A stretch of 44,836 bases of DNA from Muribaculaceae bacterium (GCA_022510465.1 JAFLTJ010000010.1:1-44836), one strand, 5' to 3'. Positions 15,860-24,594 are shown, counted from the stretch's first letter. Translations and numbers: made by a program. Notes: generated by a model not told the origin, from the sequence alone.

Positions 15860-16602
15860 GTAAGCATAACAGTAACTTGGATTTGTCAAATGGCGATTCG
15901 GCTACGGCCGAGGCTCTGTCGCTATTGGTTATCAATCTAAACCGTTTTAACACTGCATTTGCCGAGAATACACGCCGCTTGGATGTGGCTATTGATAAAC
16001 TCAACGGGCAGTCGGGTGGGGGAGGCTCCGCCGCGGGAGCACCTTTGCTGCCGGCCGAGGCGGATGTAAAACGGATTGCTGCGGCCCAGATTGAAACGCT
16101 CCAAAAGATGCAGGAGCTGATGGATTATTACATGGCCGAAATGGGGCGAACGGCGTCGGTCACCGACGCGGCCCTGCGCTCGTCGCTTTCATCCATCAAG
16201 GAGGCTGCAGCCGACAATATGGAGCAGCTGAACAGGATGTTTGTGGACCAAAGTGAGCAGTTTAAAAGGATACTGACCGAGGAGCGTGATTGTTTTGAAC
16301 AATTCAACGGAGATATTTTAAATCGCTTCAATAAGCAGATAGAGCAGCTGCCCCAGCTGGCCGAGCGTCTTCAAGAGTTGGCGGATGTCCCGGCACGGCT
16401 TGATAAGCTGATTGAGCGCGTGTCGCAATGGCAAACGGAGTCGATGATTAACGTGAACCGCTCTATCCGTCAGGCTCTTAATGACCAAAAAGAAACGGCG
16501 CCCGCGGTTAATCTTAAGTCGGGGCGCTCGTTCTTGAATACGATTCTGTTGATAATCTCTACACTGTGTCTAGTAGTTATTGCGCTTAAACTTATTCTTT
16601 GA
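15856..16602 (+). CDS. Tail-anchored coiled-coil protein (248 aa)
   Basis: This last gene of the six-gene operon overlaps the previous one by ATGA. Residues 1-225 are hydrophilic and mostly helical, with long heptad-like stretches (for example IETLQKMQELMDYYMAEMGR and DILNRFNKQIEQLPQLAERL). A Gly/Ser/Ala-rich break (about 52-62) lies in between. The last 23 residues are a hydrophobic helix (FLNTILLIISTLCLVVIALK), making it a tail-anchored protein with its coil in the cytoplasm. It could crosslink or organise the tubulin-like and actin-like proteins at the membrane. The overall plan also recalls chemoreceptor-type or MotB/ZipA-like scaffolds, but no specific family is recognised. The gene end overlaps the convergent S1/P1 nuclease gene by 11 bases. 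Confidence 0.75.
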   Translation: MSKHNSNLDLSNGDSATAEALSLLVINLNRFNTAFAENTRRLDVAIDKLNGQSGGGGSAAGAPLLPAEADVKRIAAAQIETLQKMQELMDYYMAEMGRTASVTDAALRSSLSSIKEAAADNMEQLNRMFVDQSEQFKRILTEERDCFEQFNGDILNRFNKQIEQLPQLAERLQELADVPARLDKLIERVSQWQTESMINVNRSIRQALNDQKETAPAVNLKSGRSFLNTILLIISTLCLVVIALKLIL

Positions 16603-17386
16603 GACCTGAATATTCCGGGTCAAAAATTTTGTTCAGCAAGTGGGCCAAGCGTAAACCGCCTCTGAGAAATTGGTCTTCAATGACAGGAGTCCAGCGGGCA
16701 ACCTCGTTGTAGGAAACGGATGCACCGACCGGCATTTCTTCGTAGACTTGGGTTGCAATTTGTGCTGTTTCTTTTGCCCAATCGTCGATTGACCCCGAAA
16801 TGATAGCAGCTTGCATAGCCTCGTTGGCACGGTCAATTTGCTGTTGCCATTCGGTATAGCTCCACTTTCGGGCGCTTTCAACTATGTTTGTGTCCCAGAT
16901 TGAGTGAAGTTTATTGTCTCGGCCAAAATATTTTACGGTAATTCGATTTCCGCCGAGGTCGGTTGCGTGTCCCAGGTGCATGGGCTGATGTATGTCTCCG
17001 GTAACGTGAACTAAAATTTTGAGGGCCAGCGATTTTTGTTGGTCAGTGGTGCCGGGGTCGGTCAAAGTCTCAATTTGGGCCTTAATGGCAGTAACGGCAT
17101 CGCCGGCGGGATTGGCAGGCGCTTCTTCATACCTCACGCCGCTGTCGATATTTTTGTAATGCCATGTGGATGTGTAGGCATATTCCCGTGTGTGACTTGC
17201 GTTGTCAAGCCAGTTGGCCCAATAGACGATAGATTTTCCATCAAACAATTTTTCGACCGCGGCTTTTGTGGTCGGAGTCAGATGTTGCTCGGCTATATAG
17301 GCGGTTACATCGTGCCCTTTTTGACCCCAGGCCATGGCCGACAATGTTATTGCGGCCATGGCGAGGTTCAGTATTATTCGTTTCAT
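16592..17386 (-). CDS. S1/P1 family nuclease, secreted (264 aa)
   Basis: The signal peptide MKRIILNLAMAAITLSAMA is followed by W20-G21. In S1/P1 nucleases the mature N-terminal Trp is a zinc ligand, so this cleavage site fits the family well. Further conserved zinc-site segments are GHDVTAYIAE (H25), YWANWLDN, TSTWHYKNID and HVTGDIHQPMHLGHATDLGGN. These trinuclear-zinc enzymes cut single-stranded DNA and RNA and remove 3'-phosphates, here probably in the periplasm or outside the cell. An in-frame ATG 14 codons earlier would overlap yidC and lacks a signal-like start, so the start at 17386 was chosen. It follows yidC by 25 bases and may be cotranscribed. Confidence 0.88.
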   Translation of the reverse strand: MKRIILNLAMAAITLSAMAWGQKGHDVTAYIAEQHLTPTTKAAVEKLFDGKSIVYWANWLDNASHTREYAYTSTWHYKNIDSGVRYEEAPANPAGDAVTAIKAQIETLTDPGTTDQQKSLALKILVHVTGDIHQPMHLGHATDLGGNRITVKYFGRDNKLHSIWDTNIVESARKWSYTEWQQQIDRANEAMQAAIISGSIDDWAKETAQIATQVYEEMPVGASVSYNEVARWTPVIEDQFLRGGLRLAHLLNKIFDPEYSGLKE

Positions 17387-17411
17387 TGTGTTTTTGTGAC
17401 GGTTTTTGGGT

Positions 17412-19508
17412 TTAACGTCGTTTCCCACGCTGACGTTCCTGCTCTTTAAGTAGCTGTTGCTGACGTCGTTGTGCTTCTTCCAATCGCGCCATGAATCCCG
17501 ACTTTTTGCGTGGTTTCCTGGCGTTTTCTTTCATTGTTGCACGCACTTTCTCTTCGCTAATCATTCGGCGAACAAACCATGTCTGAACGATTGTGATTAA
17601 CAGCGACAGGAAGTAGTAGTAGCTCAACGCGGCGGCATAGTTGTTGAAGAAAACAAGGAACATTAGCGGCATCAGGTACATCATCATTTTCATTCCCGGC
17701 ATAGCGGCACTTTGGGCCTGGCTCTGCATGTTGATGTAGGTGTAAATAATGTTGGTAGCGGTCATCAACAAGCAGAAGAGGCTGATATGATTGCCAAAAG
17801 TGGATGATATGAACGGGATGTTGGCTGTCCACGAAACGATTGCATCGGGCGCCGAAAGGTCGTGGGCCCAGAGGAATGACTGTCCTCGGAGCTCGATTGC
17901 CGACGGGAAGAAGTTGAACATAGCCACGAGAATGGGCATCTGTAACAGCAGCGGCAGACATCCCGACATTGGGTTTGCCCCGGCCCGGCTGTACAGCGCC
18001 ATTGTTTCCTGATTGCGCTTCATCGCATTGTCGTTACCCGGATATTTGTCGTTGATTGCCTTAATCTCGGGGGCAAGGATGCGCATCTTTGCCTGTGACT
18101 GATAGCTCTTGTAGGTGAATGGGAACAGGATTATCTTGATGAAGATTGTCAGCAAAAGTATTATTACACCATAGTTGGTCAGGAACTTACCCAGCAAGTC
18201 GAACGTTGGAATGACTATCCAGGTGTTAATCCAGCGGAAAAGTGACCATCCAAGCGGAATCAGTTTTGTCAGATGGAGATTCTGCCCGGGCATAATCTCG
18301 TCCTCAAGGTTGTTGAGCAGGGGATATGAGTTTGGCCCGAGATAGAATGTGAACGAGGCCGGAGTGTTGACGGTCGATGAGTATTCAAGCGTGGTGTTTA
18401 TGTTCATGTTTTTGAGATACTCGGGGTCGTGTTCCAGCACTTCACTGTCGAGACTGGCCGATGTGAACTGGTTTTCGGAAATGAGTACGGCGCTGAAAAA
18501 CTGGTTCTTGCATGCAATCCAGCGTAGGCGTTCGGTGACTTCTTTTCCATCATTTTTGTTCTCTGACAAGTTGTCAACATCGCCGTCGCCAAGCATGTAG
18601 AACAGTCCGCTGTTGCGCTCCTCAAATACACGGCCGGCCTCGTTTCGGTGCATCCTGTTATGCCAGTTGAACTCCATTTCGGAGACGTTGGCCGGGATTA
18701 CGTTTGTCATGTTTTTCTGGACTACATCCATTTTGACGGTGTATCCATCCTGCGGCAGGGTGTATATGAGACCCCATGAGGCTCCGTTGCCAAGGTCAAG
18801 ATTCATCAATACAGTTGAATCGCTCTCGACAATCGGGGTAAAGTAGAACTCGCGGGTATCGAAATGGCTGTCTTCGCTTGAGAGAATAAAGCTGTATCCG
18901 GTTTCGCCGGCCGACATCAGTTTTACAGCAGATGAGTCGGCTCGGTTGTATTTTTTGAGAGCGGCCTCGGCAATGATACCGCCTTTGTTGGATATGTCAA
19001 GAGAAATCAGGTCGTTCTCAAGACGGGTAACTGTGGAGTCGCCTGAGAGGTAGCGCGCAAAACCGCGGTACCGGGCTACACCCGAAAGGGCGCTGCGAAG
19101 AGCTTTTACCGCTTTGTCGGCAGCTGTCTCGGGGATATTCTCGAGATTGTTGTATATGATTGCTTCTGCCGGAATAATGGCACCGCCGTCAATTGTGATT
19201 TGGCCCGAGATGCGATTGTCAAGACCTACTTTGAGCGCGAGGTTGTTAATATTCAGTGAAGCGATTGATGTTGTTGTGTCGGTTTCGCCATAATTGCGTA
19301 TGGTGGCAATTGTTTGCGTGATTTCGGCCGCACTGATGGTGTCTCGTTGAACTGCCGGTGCTGTATCTTCCCGGCTTTCGGCCATCAACTGCTCTTGTCG
19401 TTCCTTTTCCATGCGGGCCTTCTCCTCGGCGCTCGGCTGACTCATGTACATGAATCCGAACATAACGAGAGCCATCAGTATCAGGCCCCAAACGGTGTTT
19501 TTATCCAT
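17412..19508 (-). CDS. yidC: Membrane protein insertase YidC (698 aa)
   Basis: This inserts and folds inner-membrane proteins, alone or with Sec. A first membrane helix lies at about residues 5-23 (TVWGLILMALVMFGFMYMS), followed by a large periplasmic domain (about 30-430). The conserved C-terminal insertase region has five helices, including NYGVIILLLTIFIKIILFPFT, the hydrophilic loop SQAKMRILAPEIKAI and PMSGCLPLLLQMPILVAMF. The C-terminal tail is strongly basic (RKPRKKSGF...RQRGKRR), as in ribosome-binding YidC proteins. It is longer than the E. coli protein (548 aa). A palindrome separates it from the rnf operon upstream. Confidence 0.95.
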   Translation of the reverse strand: MDKNTVWGLILMALVMFGFMYMSQPSAEEKARMEKERQEQLMAESREDTAPAVQRDTISAAEITQTIATIRNYGETDTTTSIASLNINNLALKVGLDNRISGQITIDGGAIIPAEAIIYNNLENIPETAADKAVKALRSALSGVARYRGFARYLSGDSTVTRLENDLISLDISNKGGIIAEAALKKYNRADSSAVKLMSAGETGYSFILSSEDSHFDTREFYFTPIVESDSTVLMNLDLGNGASWGLIYTLPQDGYTVKMDVVQKNMTNVIPANVSEMEFNWHNRMHRNEAGRVFEERNSGLFYMLGDGDVDNLSENKNDGKEVTERLRWIACKNQFFSAVLISENQFTSASLDSEVLEHDPEYLKNMNINTTLEYSSTVNTPASFTFYLGPNSYPLLNNLEDEIMPGQNLHLTKLIPLGWSLFRWINTWIVIPTFDLLGKFLTNYGVIILLLTIFIKIILFPFTYKSYQSQAKMRILAPEIKAINDKYPGNDNAMKRNQETMALYSRAGANPMSGCLPLLLQMPILVAMFNFFPSAIELRGQSFLWAHDLSAPDAIVSWTANIPFISSTFGNHISLFCLLMTATNIIYTYINMQSQAQSAAMPGMKMMMYLMPLMFLVFFNNYAAALSYYYFLSLLITIVQTWFVRRMISEEKVRATMKENARKPRKKSGFMARLEEAQRRQQQLLKEQERQRGKRR

Positions 19509-19529
19509 TGTTTTTTCGTTTAAGAATAT

Positions 19530-19561
19530 CAGGAGATATTGGCTTGTGTCAATATCTCCTG
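19530..19561 (-). terminator. Perfect 12-bp stem-loop between rnfA and yidC
   Basis: CAGGAGATATTG (19530-19541) pairs perfectly with CAATATCTCCTG (19550-19561) around an eight-base loop. It lies 23 bases past the rnfA stop on the minus strand and just upstream of the yidC start. No T-run follows on the minus strand, so it may attenuate or stabilise the rnf mRNA 3' end rather than terminate fully, letting some transcripts enter yidC. Confidence 0.6.
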
Positions 19562-19584
19562 TTTATAAGTAAGTTTGGGCTATA

Positions 19585-20166
19585 TCAGCCTATCTTGATT
19601 CCCGAGAAACCCATGAAAGCCATTGCCAGGAGGCCGGCAACAACCAGTGCGATGGGCACACCGCGCATTGCACGTGGCACATTGACAAGTTCCAACTGCT
19701 CGCGAACACCGGCAAAGATGACCAGAGCGAGGGTGAAACCAATGGCGGTTGCTATCGCGTAGACAACTGACTGACCAAGGTTGAGACCGTCGGTGATAAC
19801 CTTAATGGCAACACCAAGAACAGCACAGTTGGTGGTAATCAACGGGAGGAACACGCCCAGCGAAAGGTAGAGCGCAGGGGTCACCTTCTTCATAATCATT
19901 TCAAGCATCTGCACCAAGGCAGCGATAACGAGGATGAAGACGATTGTCTGCATGTACTCAAGGCCGCATGGAACAAGCACGAACGTTTGCAGCAACCAGG
20001 TGATTGTTGTCGCCATCAACATGACAAAAGTCACGGCGGCACCCATACCTACTGCCGACGACAGTTTCTTTGACACGCCCAAGAAGGGGCAGATGCCGAG
20101 GAACTGGGCAAAGACAATATTGTTTACAAATATTGCCGTGATGATAATAGAAATATATTCTAACAT
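19585..20166 (-). CDS. rnfA: Rnf electron transport complex subunit A (193 aa)
   Basis: Six hydrophobic helices span nearly the whole protein. The N-terminus contains the family segment NNIVFAQFLGICPFLGVSKK, with the conserved Cys involved in an intramembrane iron site in Rnf/Nqr complexes. RnfA and RnfE are paralogous, pack in inverted orientation and form part of the electron path across the membrane. Length is standard. It is the last gene of the rnf operon, 19 bases after rnfE. Confidence 0.95.
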   Translation of the reverse strand: MLEYISIIITAIFVNNIVFAQFLGICPFLGVSKKLSSAVGMGAAVTFVMLMATTITWLLQTFVLVPCGLEYMQTIVFILVIAALVQMLEMIMKKVTPALYLSLGVFLPLITTNCAVLGVAIKVITDGLNLGQSVVYAIATAIGFTLALVIFAGVREQLELVNVPRAMRGVPIALVVAGLLAMAFMGFSGIKIG

Positions 20167-20185
20167 GACTTCAGTTTATTGATGA

Positions 20186-20776
20186 TTAACTTTCTTTCTT
20201 CTTGAGATTGTTGAAAATGGCAATCAGGAAGCCGAGGGCGATGAACGCACCGGGAGCGAGCACAAATACCAGCGAGCCATAGCTTTCGGGGTATAGTGCT
20301 ACACCAAAAATGCGACCTGTGCCAATCAGCTCACGAACGGCGCCAAGCAGTGTCAGCGCTATCGAGAATCCGAGACCAATGCCGATACCGTCGAGCATAG
20401 AGTCAAATACCGAGTTGCGTGATGCAAATGCCTCGGCACGACCAAGCACGATACAGTTTACAACAATCAGCGGGATGAAAATGCCCAGACTATCGTTGAT
20501 TGCCGGCAAATAGGCCTGGATAAGCATTTGAAGAATAGTTACAAATGCGGCAATTACAACGATGTATGCGGGGATACGAACCCCCGAAGGAATAAAGTTC
20601 TTAATTGCTGAAATAACAATATTTGAGCAGATGAGCACCGCCATTGTGGCCAGACCCATGCTCATACCGGTAAGTGCGCTACCGGTTGTACCGAGGGTGG
20701 GACACATGCCCAAAAGGAGGACAAATGTCGGGTTATCCCTTACGATACCATTGAGTATGATACTTAATTTATTCAT
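20186..20776 (-). CDS. rnfE: Rnf electron transport complex subunit E (196 aa)
   Basis: Paralogue of RnfA with six hydrophobic helices. The segment NPTFVLLLGMCPTLGTTGSA (15-34) carries the conserved Cys near the first helix, matching the RnfE/NqrD pattern. A second family stretch, IVVNCIVLGRAEAFASRNSV, is also present. It lies between rnfG and rnfA, the usual order, with a 20-base gap to rnfG. The Lys-rich C-terminus (NLKKKES) is cytoplasmic. Confidence 0.95.
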   Translation of the reverse strand: MNKLSIILNGIVRDNPTFVLLLGMCPTLGTTGSALTGMSMGLATMAVLICSNIVISAIKNFIPSGVRIPAYIVVIAAFVTILQMLIQAYLPAINDSLGIFIPLIVVNCIVLGRAEAFASRNSVFDSMLDGIGIGLGFSIALTLLGAVRELIGTGRIFGVALYPESYGSLVFVLAPGAFIALGFLIAIFNNLKKKES

Positions 20777-20796
20777 AATCTTGGAAGTGCATTACC

Positions 20797-21384
20797 TTAA
20801 TTTTGTTCTTTATACTGTTTGAACGCATTGTGGGCGCGGCTTAGCGCGTCGAGGAAAGCGCGAGAGCTGATAGTAGCTGCCGTGATGGCGTCAACTTCGC
20901 CACCATCTTTGCTGACTGTCATGTTGTTAACATCGGGATTGAGGCCGATGACGCTGCGCTCGGTGTTGACCGGGTCTTTAAACCAGATATCCATTTTGGC
21001 TCCGAGACCGGGAGTCTCTTCATGGGCCAGAACAGCATAGCCGGTTACATTTCCATCTGTGTCAAAACCATACATTACCGAGAATGAACCTGAGAACGCT
21101 TTCTTAGTCCAGCTTTTTACAGCCGCACCAACAAGCTGCCCATCCTTTTTGGCCGGATAAACATTTACGGTATCTCCGTCGATAACAAATTTGACTTCTT
21201 CGGTTGTCGGCTGGTTGTTAAACTCGGGAGCAACTTCGCTGATTGCCTGTGTCTGTTTTTCCAGCTTTGCCTGGTCAATAGGCTCTTTGGTAGTGTTGTA
21301 CACCAACGCCAAAAGCGTGCCGGCAACAATGGTGATTAAGCCTAATGACAACACCATGTTTGTTACTGAAGATTTCATGCTCAT
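20797..21384 (-). CDS. rnfG: Rnf electron transport complex subunit G, covalent FMN protein (195 aa)
   Basis: One N-terminal membrane helix (about residues 10-29) is followed by a periplasmic FMN-binding domain with the conserved HEETPGLGAK (121-130). The flavin attachment motif is DAITAAT (165-171), where T171 should be linked to FMN by an ApbE-type transferase. The usual motif is Dxx(S/T)GAT, and here Ala169 replaces Gly. No apbE gene is visible in this window. The first four bases overlap the end of rnfD (ATGA). Confidence 0.93.
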   Translation of the reverse strand: MSMKSSVTNMVLSLGLITIVAGTLLALVYNTTKEPIDQAKLEKQTQAISEVAPEFNNQPTTEEVKFVIDGDTVNVYPAKKDGQLVGAAVKSWTKKAFSGSFSVMYGFDTDGNVTGYAVLAHEETPGLGAKMDIWFKDPVNTERSVIGLNPDVNNMTVSKDGGEVDAITAATISSRAFLDALSRAHNAFKQYKEQN

Positions 21385-22331
21385 TTCTTACTCCTTTCTC
21401 CGAACTTAGCCGGCTTGAAATAGCGATTAATCAGCGGGGTAAAGCCGTTCATCAGAAGGATTGCGAACGACATACCTTCGGGATATGCACCCCATTGACG
21501 GATAATGATGGTGATTATACCAATCATCGCTCCATAGAGAAGCATTCCGCGGTGGCTCATCGGCGATGTTACATAGTCGGTTGCCATGAAGATGGCGCCG
21601 AGCAACAAACCGCCCGAGAAGATGTGAACCAGCGGGTTGGCACCGATACACAGCGAGAAGATACCGGCGGCGGCGATGATTGACACGGGAATGTGCCATG
21701 TAATAACGCGGGTGCAGAGCAGATAGATGAACCCTATCAGCAATGCAATGGCGCTAACCTCGCCAAGCGAACCGCCCATTTGGCCAAGCAGGTTGGTAAT
21801 CAAATCAACCTTTTCGGGTTCAATGAGGCCTTGTTTGATTTGGCTCAGTATTGTAGCACCAGTAGTGGCGTCGGTATAGTTCATTGTGTTAACCAAAGGT
21901 TTGGGCCATGTGGTCATTTGAACGGGGAACGAGAGCAGCAGGAACACGCGGCCAACGAGCGCCGGGTTAAAGATGTTGCATCCCAATCCGCCAAATGCCA
22001 TTTTGCCGATACCTATGGCAACAACCGAGCCTATCAGAACAATCCATACCGGAAGGTTTGACGGGAGGTTAAAACCGAGGAGAATGCCGGTCAGAACAGC
22101 AGCACCGTTGGCAAGCTGTGCCGGCTGGTGCAACATGTAGCGAGTGATAATATATTCGGTCAACACGCAACCAACCACTGCGGTTGCGATGACAATTGCC
22201 GCTCCGATGCCGAAGAAATAGAGGGCACAGAGAAGTGCCGGCACCAGGGCAATGACCACGTTCCACATGCACCGCGAGACGGTGTTGGTGGTGTGAACGT
22301 GGGGTGATAGTGATATAAATAATTTTTGCAT
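21381..22331 (-). CDS. rnfD: Rnf electron transport complex subunit D, covalent FMN membrane protein (316 aa)
   Basis: This polytopic protein has about nine to ten hydrophobic helices and belongs to the RnfD/NqrB family. The covalent FMN motif DATTGAT (154-160) predicts attachment at T160 on the periplasmic side. Other family landmarks are NGAAVLTGILLGFNLP (75-90) and GGLGCNIFNPALVGRVFLL (114-132). In Rnf this subunit is thought to be central to ion pumping driven by ferredoxin-to-NAD electron flow. Spacing to rnfC is nine bases. Confidence 0.95.
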   Translation of the reverse strand: MQKLFISLSPHVHTTNTVSRCMWNVVIALVPALLCALYFFGIGAAIVIATAVVGCVLTEYIITRYMLHQPAQLANGAAVLTGILLGFNLPSNLPVWIVLIGSVVAIGIGKMAFGGLGCNIFNPALVGRVFLLLSFPVQMTTWPKPLVNTMNYTDATTGATILSQIKQGLIEPEKVDLITNLLGQMGGSLGEVSAIALLIGFIYLLCTRVITWHIPVSIIAAAGIFSLCIGANPLVHIFSGGLLLGAIFMATDYVTSPMSHRGMLLYGAMIGIITIIIRQWGAYPEGMSFAILLMNGFTPLINRYFKPAKFGERSKK

Positions 22332-22340
22332 GATTGATTA

Positions 22341-23687
22341 TCAAGATTTGCGTGAACGGATAGCGGCCATGACAGTAGTCTTGCCCAAACGTATGTAGTC
22401 AAGCAACGGGCGAGATGCGGGGCAAATAAAGCTGCATGAACCACACTCGACGCAGTTGACAATTTTTTCGGTCTCGGCATCATCCCATCGTTTGAGACGC
22501 GATAATGTGCTAAGCAAATAAGGCTCAAGTCCCATCGGGCAGGCGTCAACACACTTGGCGCAACGGATGCAGTTTTCAACGGGGCGACGCTTTGAGTCAT
22601 CTTCGCCGAAAATAAGCAGTGCCGATGTTCCTTTGACTGCGGGCGCTTCGATGTTGTCGATTGTGCGACCCATCATCGGACCACCGCCAATTACTTTTGC
22701 AGTGTCTTCAGGAAGACCTCCAGCAGCGGCGATGAGGGCCGACAGCGGAGTGCCGATTGCAATCTTGAAGTTGCCGGGGGCGCTGACGCCGGGTCCGGTC
22801 ACGGTTGCAAGACGCTCGGTAAGATTTTCACCATAGCGAACGGCGCGATGAACGGCGTATGCAGTAGCTACGTTCTGAACAACGGCTCCGGTTGCAATGG
22901 GGAGTGCGCCTGACGGTACTTCACGGCCTATTACAGCTTCAATGAGTTGTTTTTCACCACCTTGCGGATATTTTACCTTGAGCGGGCAAACTTCTATATC
23001 GGTTGCTCCGGCTAGCTTCTCCTGAAGAAGAGCAATAGCGTCGGGCTTGTTGGCCTCGATACCTATTATGGCGCGATTTACATTCACCGCACGAGACAAC
23101 AGGCGAACGCCTTCAATAATCTCGTCGGGGAACTCCATCATCAGCGCGTGGTCGGCCGTGATATATGGTTCACACTCAACGGCATTGATAATCACCACCT
23201 CGGCCTTAAATTCGGGGGGAGGGGATAGCTTAACGTGGGTTGGGAATGTTGCACCGCCCAAACCTACGATACCTGCATTTTTGATAATATCCTTAATCTC
23301 ATTGTCTTTGAGAGCTGCAATTGCAGCGTCGTCGCGCAACGGTTTCAGGTTTGCACGTGCCTCGGCGTCGGCGGCTGCATCTTCGGCATCGGCCTTGATG
23401 AATACTGCCGGAACTGCGAGTCCCTGCTGATTTTTTACTGTGTCGATTTTAACGACCGTACCCGAAATAGGGGTATGTACGGGGGCTGATACAAATCCGC
23501 CGGCTTCGGCAATCATATCTCCTCGCTTAACCTTGTCGCCTTTGGCAACAACCGGCTTGGCCGGTGCACCGATGTGCTGACCCAGCAACAGGGCCACTTC
23601 ACCCGGCAGGTCAAGGGTGATAATCTTCTTTCCGGCAGTCAGCTTTTGCTCCGGGGGATGTACCCCGCCTTTAGAAAATGTTTTCAT
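22341..23687 (-). CDS. rnfC: Rnf electron transport complex subunit C (448 aa)
   Basis: This peripheral cytoplasmic subunit binds NADH and FMN. GLGGATFPTH (142-151) belongs to the Nqo1-like FMN/NAD fold, an ECEPYITADH stretch follows, and two [4Fe-4S] motifs are present: CIRCAKCVDACP (C373, C376, C379, C383) and CVECGSCSFICP (C412, C415, C418, C422). The family N-terminus GGVHPPEQK is intact. It overlaps rnfB by four bases. The short C-terminus lacks the long Ala/Lys-rich extension of some proteobacterial RnfC proteins. Confidence 0.96.
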   Translation of the reverse strand: MKTFSKGGVHPPEQKLTAGKKIITLDLPGEVALLLGQHIGAPAKPVVAKGDKVKRGDMIAEAGGFVSAPVHTPISGTVVKIDTVKNQQGLAVPAVFIKADAEDAAADAEARANLKPLRDDAAIAALKDNEIKDIIKNAGIVGLGGATFPTHVKLSPPPEFKAEVVIINAVECEPYITADHALMMEFPDEIIEGVRLLSRAVNVNRAIIGIEANKPDAIALLQEKLAGATDIEVCPLKVKYPQGGEKQLIEAVIGREVPSGALPIATGAVVQNVATAYAVHRAVRYGENLTERLATVTGPGVSAPGNFKIAIGTPLSALIAAAGGLPEDTAKVIGGGPMMGRTIDNIEAPAVKGTSALLIFGEDDSKRRPVENCIRCAKCVDACPMGLEPYLLSTLSRLKRWDDAETEKIVNCVECGSCSFICPASRPLLDYIRLGKTTVMAAIRSRKS

Positions 23688-24568
23688 GCTTGATTGTTGG
23701 AAGCCGCATCGGCCGGAGCCGCAGTGGCGGGTTTTTCTTGATTAACTACTTTTTTTACTGGAAAATTCACGGCCAAGATAGCGTGAGTGGGGCATACGTC
23801 GGCACACTTGCGACACAACTTGCACTTGTTGAAGTCGATGTAGCTGAGGTTGCTGTCGATGGTAATAGCCTCGTGGGGGCACTCTTTGGCACACTTGCTA
23901 CAGCCGATACATGCGGCCTGGCAGGCTTTTCGAGCCGCTGCGCCTTTGTCCTTGTTTGAGCAGGCAACATATACGCGCATGCCGCGTGGACCTTTCTTGC
24001 GCAACTCCAGAAGTCGACGTGGGCAAGCCTTTACGCATGCACCGCAGGCGGTACACTTATCCTGGTCAACAACCGGAAGCCCGTCTTCACCCATGGTGAT
24101 GGCTCCGAAATTACAAACGCTTACACAGTCGCCGCAACCCAAACACCCGTAGGCGCAATCGGTAGTTCCGGCTCCGAGTGTGTTAAGAACTGCACAAGAC
24201 GAGGGCCCATCGTAGGTCGATGTCTGTGGTCTGAACTGGCATGTGCCGTTGCATTTGAGGACTGCAACCATCGGGGTGGCGGCGCCGGCCGCAAGACCCA
24301 CAATCTCGGCAACCTTAGCCATCACCGTGGCACCGCCAACGGGGCAGTTTAGCCCGTCAAGCGAACTTGCTTGGGTGCACGCTGTTGCAAAGTCGTGGCA
24401 GCCGCTTCGTCCGCAACCGCCACAGTTTGCTCCCGGGAGCACCTGCTCGATTTGCTCGATTCGCGGATCTTCGGCAACATAAAAGCGTCGCGATACGACA
24501 TACAGAACCGCGGCTCCGATGATGCCTATTCCTCCGAGAACGAGGATTGACATGAGAATGGTATCCAT
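23684..24568 (-). CDS. rnfB: Rnf electron transport complex subunit B, ferredoxin-type (294 aa)
   Basis: An N-terminal membrane helix (about 5-26) is followed by the Fe-S domain with GANCGGCGRSGCHDFATAC (from residue 47). Further Cys clusters follow, including CxxCxxC-type ferredoxin motifs CLGCGDCVSVCNF, CTACGACVKACP, CIGCSKCAKECP and CKLCRKCADVCP. RnfB takes electrons from reduced ferredoxin and passes them into the complex. It is the first rnf gene after rseC, separated by 26 bases. The Ala-rich tail is low complexity. Confidence 0.95.
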   Translation of the reverse strand: MDTILMSILVLGGIGIIGAAVLYVVSRRFYVAEDPRIEQIEQVLPGANCGGCGRSGCHDFATACTQASSLDGLNCPVGGATVMAKVAEIVGLAAGAATPMVAVLKCNGTCQFRPQTSTYDGPSSCAVLNTLGAGTTDCAYGCLGCGDCVSVCNFGAITMGEDGLPVVDQDKCTACGACVKACPRRLLELRKKGPRGMRVYVACSNKDKGAAARKACQAACIGCSKCAKECPHEAITIDSNLSYIDFNKCKLCRKCADVCPTHAILAVNFPVKKVVNQEKPATAAPADAASNNQA

Positions 24569-24594
24569 AATGATTATATATAATTAATTATTGT

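Noticed and set aside
22160-22600. 146-residue minus-strand ORF across rnfC/rnfD
   Set aside because: It overlaps two conserved genes in another frame of the same strand, and both real frames carry diagnostic Fe-S or FMN motifs.
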